From positions 1-42,857 of the forward strand of contig ONHI01000010.1 in NCBI GenBank assembly GCA_900317565.1: DNA of 42,857 bases, written 5' to 3'. The DNA comes from an uncultured Eubacteriales bacterium. Lineage in GTDB: Bacteria > Bacillota > Clostridia > Christensenellales > Aristaeellaceae. Every line of letters starts with the position of its first letter. Position 1 is the stretch's first letter. The notes under the pieces were generated by a model. That model was not told the DNA's origin, made no database searches, and was given only the letters and a program-made list of their open reading frames with translations. Positions 39,772 to 42,857 of the stretch are shown here, piece by piece. The translations under genes were made by a program, and so were the position numbers.

Positions 39772-40263
39772 TCAGTCCTCCGCTCCATTGAACAGCTTGT
39801 TCAGCAGGCTCTCCCGCTGCTCCAGGAACAGCTTCGTGATCTGGTAGCTCTCCGTCTCCTCGTAGCGGATGGAGCGGATACCCTCTTCCGTGAAGCTCAG
39901 GATCCGCGCCTCGGGCATGCCCAGCAGGATGGGCGAGTGCGTGGCGATGATGAACTGCGACCCCTCCAGCGCCATGCTGTGGATATGGAGCATCAGGGTC
40001 AGCTGCCGCTGGGGCGACAGCGCCGCCTCCGGTTCGTCCATCAGATACACGCCCTCCCGGGCCTCATCCTGCAAAAAGGACAGAAAGCTCTCCCCGTGGA
40101 ACTGGGCGTGGTAATCCGGCAGGCGTCCGTCGTCATTGTATTGCAAATTGGTGACCGTTGCGACATTGAAGAAACTCTCTGCACGGAAGAAGTAGCCCGA
40201 GTTCCGCTTGCGATACCCCTTGACTAGGCGGATGGCTTCCTCCAGCTCTGAAACGTCATGATA
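39772..40263 (-). pseudogene. AAA/ABC-type ATPase, N-terminally truncated
   Basis: The open frame (163 codons) has no start codon and begins after a TGA. It codes the end of an AAA_21/OLD-like ATPase: RKRNSGYFFRAESFFN, then VYLMDEPEAALSPQRQL (Walker B with signature-like region), FIIATHSPILLG and a helical end. The Walker A part is gone, so it cannot bind ATP as a full enzyme. Full-length members are about 240 residues. Confidence 0.8.
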
Positions 40264-40290
40264 TCATAGGAATATTCCGAAAACAAGAAG

Positions 40291-40316
40291 AATCCCAGGC
40301 CTTTCGACCTGGGATT
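40291..40316 (-). terminator. Terminator of the amylase gene
   Basis: AATCCCAGG / CCTGGGATT 9-bp stem followed on the minus strand by CTTCTTGTTTT. Confidence 0.8.
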
Positions 40317-40395
40317 GTGGTCAGACTGTCCGAAAAAGGGGAGGCAAAGAAAAAAGCAAGAGAGCCAAAAGGAAAATGAGCCTCCATGCATCGGG

Positions 40396-41862
40396 TCATT
40401 CGTTGATAATCAGATCCTCGAAGGCGTTGCGGGGCACCCAGACGGACACGTTCCGGGCGTCAGTGAAGAATTCACCCACGCCGTCATCGCCGATCTGCAC
40501 GGGCTGGGTGCACTTGCCGAGCACGTCGTAGAACAGCTGGCCCGCGAACGCTGTGCCGACCTCCATGCGCTTGCTGCCGGGCTGGTCGTCGCTCATGACC
40601 ACGGCCATGCCGGAGCCCTCGTGTTCGATGTCGCCCTTGCGCACCCAGCCGATGATGTGGTCGTCGTCGAAGTAATCCACCTGTTCCCCGTAGGCGTACC
40701 AGCGGCGGGCCTTGATAAGCTTGCCTAAGTTGGGCACCAGCGGCCGTCCCTGCGCCGGGTTGCCGTAATAATCGGAATAGAACACGCAGGGCACACTGTC
40801 CTGCCGCAGCAGGATCAGTGCGTAGGCCAGGGGCTTGAACCAGTCCTCGACGAAGGACTGAAGGCTTTGGCCATACTGGGTATCGTGGTTGTCCACGAAG
40901 GTTACCGCGTTGCCCGGGCGCTTCTCCACCAAGGAATTGTCGAAGATGTGTCTGAGAGAACAGCGGTTCTGAGAGGCATTGAAGAAGTTGTAGTGCAGCG
41001 CCACGTCGAAAAGCGACATCTGATTGTCTACCATGTCCAGATAGTGGATCAAGCGCTCCAGCTCGCCGCTCCAGTATTCGCCTACGGCGGGCATCTCCAG
41101 ACCTGTGGCCTCGCGTATGTAGGCGAGCAGCTTGCCGTAGAAGGGGAAGCTGATGTGCTTCACCGCGTCCAGCCGCAGCCCGTCGATGTGGGTCTCTTTG
41201 ATGTACCACTCCAGCCACTTCTGGGTCTCGCGTACGACCACGGGGTTGTCCATGTCCACGTTCATGCCCATCAGGTAGTCGAAGTTGCCCTTCTCCGGGT
41301 CCACGTTCGGGTCCCACTTCTTCCCAGTGAAGCGGTATATGCGGTCCCTGGACTGGCTGTTTTCGTCCCAGTCTGTGCCGGTGAAGTGGGTGTGATTCCA
41401 CTTGAAGGAGCTGTATTTGCCATCTCGGCCGGGGAAGTTGAATATGGACCAGACCTTGATGCGCTGCTCCCCGTCGATCTGTTCGTTGCGGTTTATCGGG
41501 GAGTCGCTGACGGCGATGACGTCCTCTGTCGCGTCGCCGCCCATTCGGTGATCCAGTACGATGTCGGCGAACACCTGGATGCCGGCCTTGTGGAAAGCGT
41601 TGATGGCTCCAAGGTATTCCTCCTTGGTGCCGTATTTGGTTCGGACGGTGCCCTTCTGGTCGAACTCGCCCAAATCGTACATATCGTAGACGCCATAGCC
41701 CACGTCCGCCTGGCTGGTGCCCTTGTAGGCGGGTGGCAGCCAAACCTGGGTGATGCCCAGGTCGCGCAGATTGGCCGCCTTGGCTGCGCAGCGCCGCCAC
41801 CACAGGCCGTCGTTGGGCAGGTACCATTCAAAGTATTGCATCATTGTATTGTTAATCAACAT
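40396..41862 (-). CDS. Cytoplasmic alpha-amylase (GH13)
   Basis: This 488-residue protein has no signal peptide. It carries the GH13 core: ADIVLDHRMGGD (region I), GLRLDAVKH with the nucleophile Asp (about 233), a general-acid Glu in VGEYWSGE and TFVDNHDTQ with the third Asp. A C-terminal beta domain follows. MQYFEWYLPNDGLWW is the usual opening of intracellular Bacillus-type alpha-amylases. It hydrolyses internal alpha-1,4-glucans or maltodextrins in the cell. The ATG at 41862 is 9 bp after AGGAAG; GTG at 41871 is too close. Confidence 0.95.
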   Translation of the reverse strand: MLINNTMMQYFEWYLPNDGLWWRRCAAKAANLRDLGITQVWLPPAYKGTSQADVGYGVYDMYDLGEFDQKGTVRTKYGTKEEYLGAINAFHKAGIQVFADIVLDHRMGGDATEDVIAVSDSPINRNEQIDGEQRIKVWSIFNFPGRDGKYSSFKWNHTHFTGTDWDENSQSRDRIYRFTGKKWDPNVDPEKGNFDYLMGMNVDMDNPVVVRETQKWLEWYIKETHIDGLRLDAVKHISFPFYGKLLAYIREATGLEMPAVGEYWSGELERLIHYLDMVDNQMSLFDVALHYNFFNASQNRCSLRHIFDNSLVEKRPGNAVTFVDNHDTQYGQSLQSFVEDWFKPLAYALILLRQDSVPCVFYSDYYGNPAQGRPLVPNLGKLIKARRWYAYGEQVDYFDDDHIIGWVRKGDIEHEGSGMAVVMSDDQPGSKRMEVGTAFAGQLFYDVLGKCTQPVQIGDDGVGEFFTDARNVSVWVPRNAFEDLIINE

Positions 41863-41887
41863 ATATCTCACTTCCTGTCATTCCGGC

Positions 41888-41951
41888 GCGCGGCTTCGCG
41901 CAAAGCCGGAGAGAAGGCTGCGCGGCTTCGCGCAAAGCCGGAGAGAAGGCT
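41888..41951. repeat. Two perfect 32-bp tandem repeats before the amylase gene
   Basis: Each unit carries GGCTT-6-AAGCC as a small hairpin. They lie 26-89 bp before the amylase ATG, in its leader or promoter. Confidence 0.9.
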
Positions 41952-42245
41952 TTTGTATGATAAACCTGAGGTTTCCCCCTCGGGTCTTACTATTATACTC
42001 AAATAAATGGCTCTTTCAAGCGTTTTTCGCGGTCAGACATGACGGGGAGGTTGAGAATTGTTTCATTCTTTGCAAAAACCAGAAACTTACGCAAAGTATC
42101 ATAATTAGATGCGTCGGCATAATCCAAGTCCAACTGGCAGCCCAGGATGACTACCGAGGGCAAAATGCGTCGGATTATACTGTACATCCTGCAGTAAGAG
42201 GGAAAGTATCGTGCCCCCATGTTTTATATGTTTACGTTACATACA
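41952..42245. other. Intergenic stretch without a supported gene
   Basis: A minus-strand frame of 73 codons (42220-41999) has no ribosome site and no recognised family. TATAAT-like boxes occur, but no clear gene is present. Confidence 0.5.
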
Positions 42246-42273
42246 TTGTCTTTCAATCGGTTTTGGGTATAAT
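42246..42273 (+). promoter_or_regulatory. Promoter of the flavodoxin gene
   Basis: TTGTCT (42246-42251), 16 bp, perfect TATAAT (42268-42273), about 90 bp before the ATG. Confidence 0.55.
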
Positions 42274-42364
42274 AAAATGGGATGATGGAATCCTAAATGA
42301 CTTGGGTACGGCAAGCATTAGGTGCCTCAATCATATGAGTCGGACTTCACAAGAGGGAACATCA

Positions 42365-42802
42365 ATGAGAACAACCATTGTTTATTATTCCAAGCACCAT
42401 GGAAATACGAAAAGACTGCTGGATGCTATTGCGGCTACAGAAAAAGTAACGCTGATCGATGTGACAGAGCACCCGGATGCTGACTTGGCGTCGTTTGATC
42501 GTATCGGTTTTGCTTCCGGTATCTACTTCAGCAGTTTTGCCAAACAGATTCTGTCCTTTGCTGCTGAGTATCTGCCAGAGAACAGGGATGTGTTCTATAT
42601 ATACACTCATGGGGCACCGGTCGGCGGATTCCTGAAAAGCATTCGTGAGATCGCAGAGAAGAAGCACTGCCATGAGTTGGGAGCATACCACTGCCTGGGT
42701 TTCGACACCTTCGGTCCATTCAAACTCGTAGGTGGTATTGCCAAGGGCCATCCGACAAAAGAAGAGATCGCCGGTGCGACAAAGTTCTACCGGGAACTGT
42801 GA
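42365..42802 (+). CDS. Flavodoxin
   Basis: This 145-residue protein is a short flavodoxin: FMN loop YYSKHHGNTKRLLDAI at 7-22, the 50s-loop FASGIYFSSF and a third loop at THGAPVGGFLKSI. The ATG follows GAGGGA by 8 bp. It probably transfers electrons in anaerobic metabolism. Confidence 0.9.
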   Translation: MRTTIVYYSKHHGNTKRLLDAIAATEKVTLIDVTEHPDADLASFDRIGFASGIYFSSFAKQILSFAAEYLPENRDVFYIYTHGAPVGGFLKSIREIAEKKHCHELGAYHCLGFDTFGPFKLVGGIAKGHPTKEEIAGATKFYREL

Positions 42803-42857
42803 GTCCTTTAGCAGAGAAGGGTGTCCCAAACACGAAGAGCAATCCTTCTTGAATCCG

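Noticed and set aside
41999-42220. 73-codon minus-strand frame before the flavodoxin
   Set aside because: No ribosome site and no recognised family; coding status cannot be supported.

Overview
The window is GC-rich DNA (except 28.3-30.1 kb) from a spore-forming, probably anaerobic Bacillota/Clostridia-type bacterium, likely a gut or rumen lineage. The evidence is a SpoIVFA/SpoIVFB-like pair, an LplB/YtcP-type sugar ABC operon with a membrane-anchored AraC sensor, an NadD-YqeK fusion next to rsfS, strong GGAGG ribosome-binding sites, and REP-like palindromic repeats (GGCTCCCTC/GAGGGAGC type) common in gut Clostridia. I cannot name the species. TAG, TGA and TAA are all used as normal stops.

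Layout. 0-1.8 kb: in-frame 87-bp repeats leading into a SpoIVFA-like and a SpoIVFB-like protein. 1.8-5.4 kb (minus): ACT protein, phenylacetate-CoA ligase and a second acyl-CoA synthetase. 5.4-7.0 kb (minus): rsfS and nadD-yqeK. 7.0-10.5 kb (plus): methyltransferase, DUF3267 membrane metalloprotease-like protein, ABC-F ATPase. 10.6-13.1 kb (minus): a compact GNAT / deaminase / P-loop kinase / APH operon that looks like small-molecule modification. 13.4-19.4 kb: a sugar-uptake locus whose substrate-binding-protein gene is fused in frame to the 3' end of a GH2 beta-galactosidase gene. 20-27.7 kb (plus): TetR, then BioY - hemC - cobA/hemD - cobI - ABC ATPase - ABC-2 permease - exported two-repeat protein - precorrin-2 dehydrogenase, closed by a terminator. 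27.8-30.1 kb: a more AT-rich accessory patch with a truncated RelB/ParE-type toxin-antitoxin pair, a tRNA 3' fragment (attachment-site scar), a cluster of TTGCAA palindromes, a possible VbhA-like antitoxin without a partner, and an orphan gene. 30.1-39.7 kb (minus): many small housekeeping-like or DUF genes (esterase, cupin, Rrf2, DUF2200, DUF1801, YdeI, EamA, flavodoxin, DUF2804, DUF188, DUF5063, DUF1294), several decayed. 39.8-42.8 kb: an N-terminally truncated AAA ATPase remnant, a cytoplasmic GH13 alpha-amylase and a flavodoxin.

The most interesting unit is the tetrapyrrole operon. It encodes porphobilinogen to uroporphyrinogen III to precorrin-2, and then either sirohydrochlorin (dehydrogenase) or precorrin-3A (CobI). 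It is co-transcribed with a DrrAB/NodIJ-like transporter and a surface protein whose repeats resemble NEAT domains, and no other corrin-ring enzyme is in the window. This could be a siroheme/B12 branch with dedicated metal or tetrapyrrole traffic, but that is inference. The other striking signals are the solute-binding-protein/GH2 chimera, two Trp-like-to-amber interruptions, the tRNA scar with an inverted 14-bp copy of its core, and an in-frame 33-bp duplication in a cupin.
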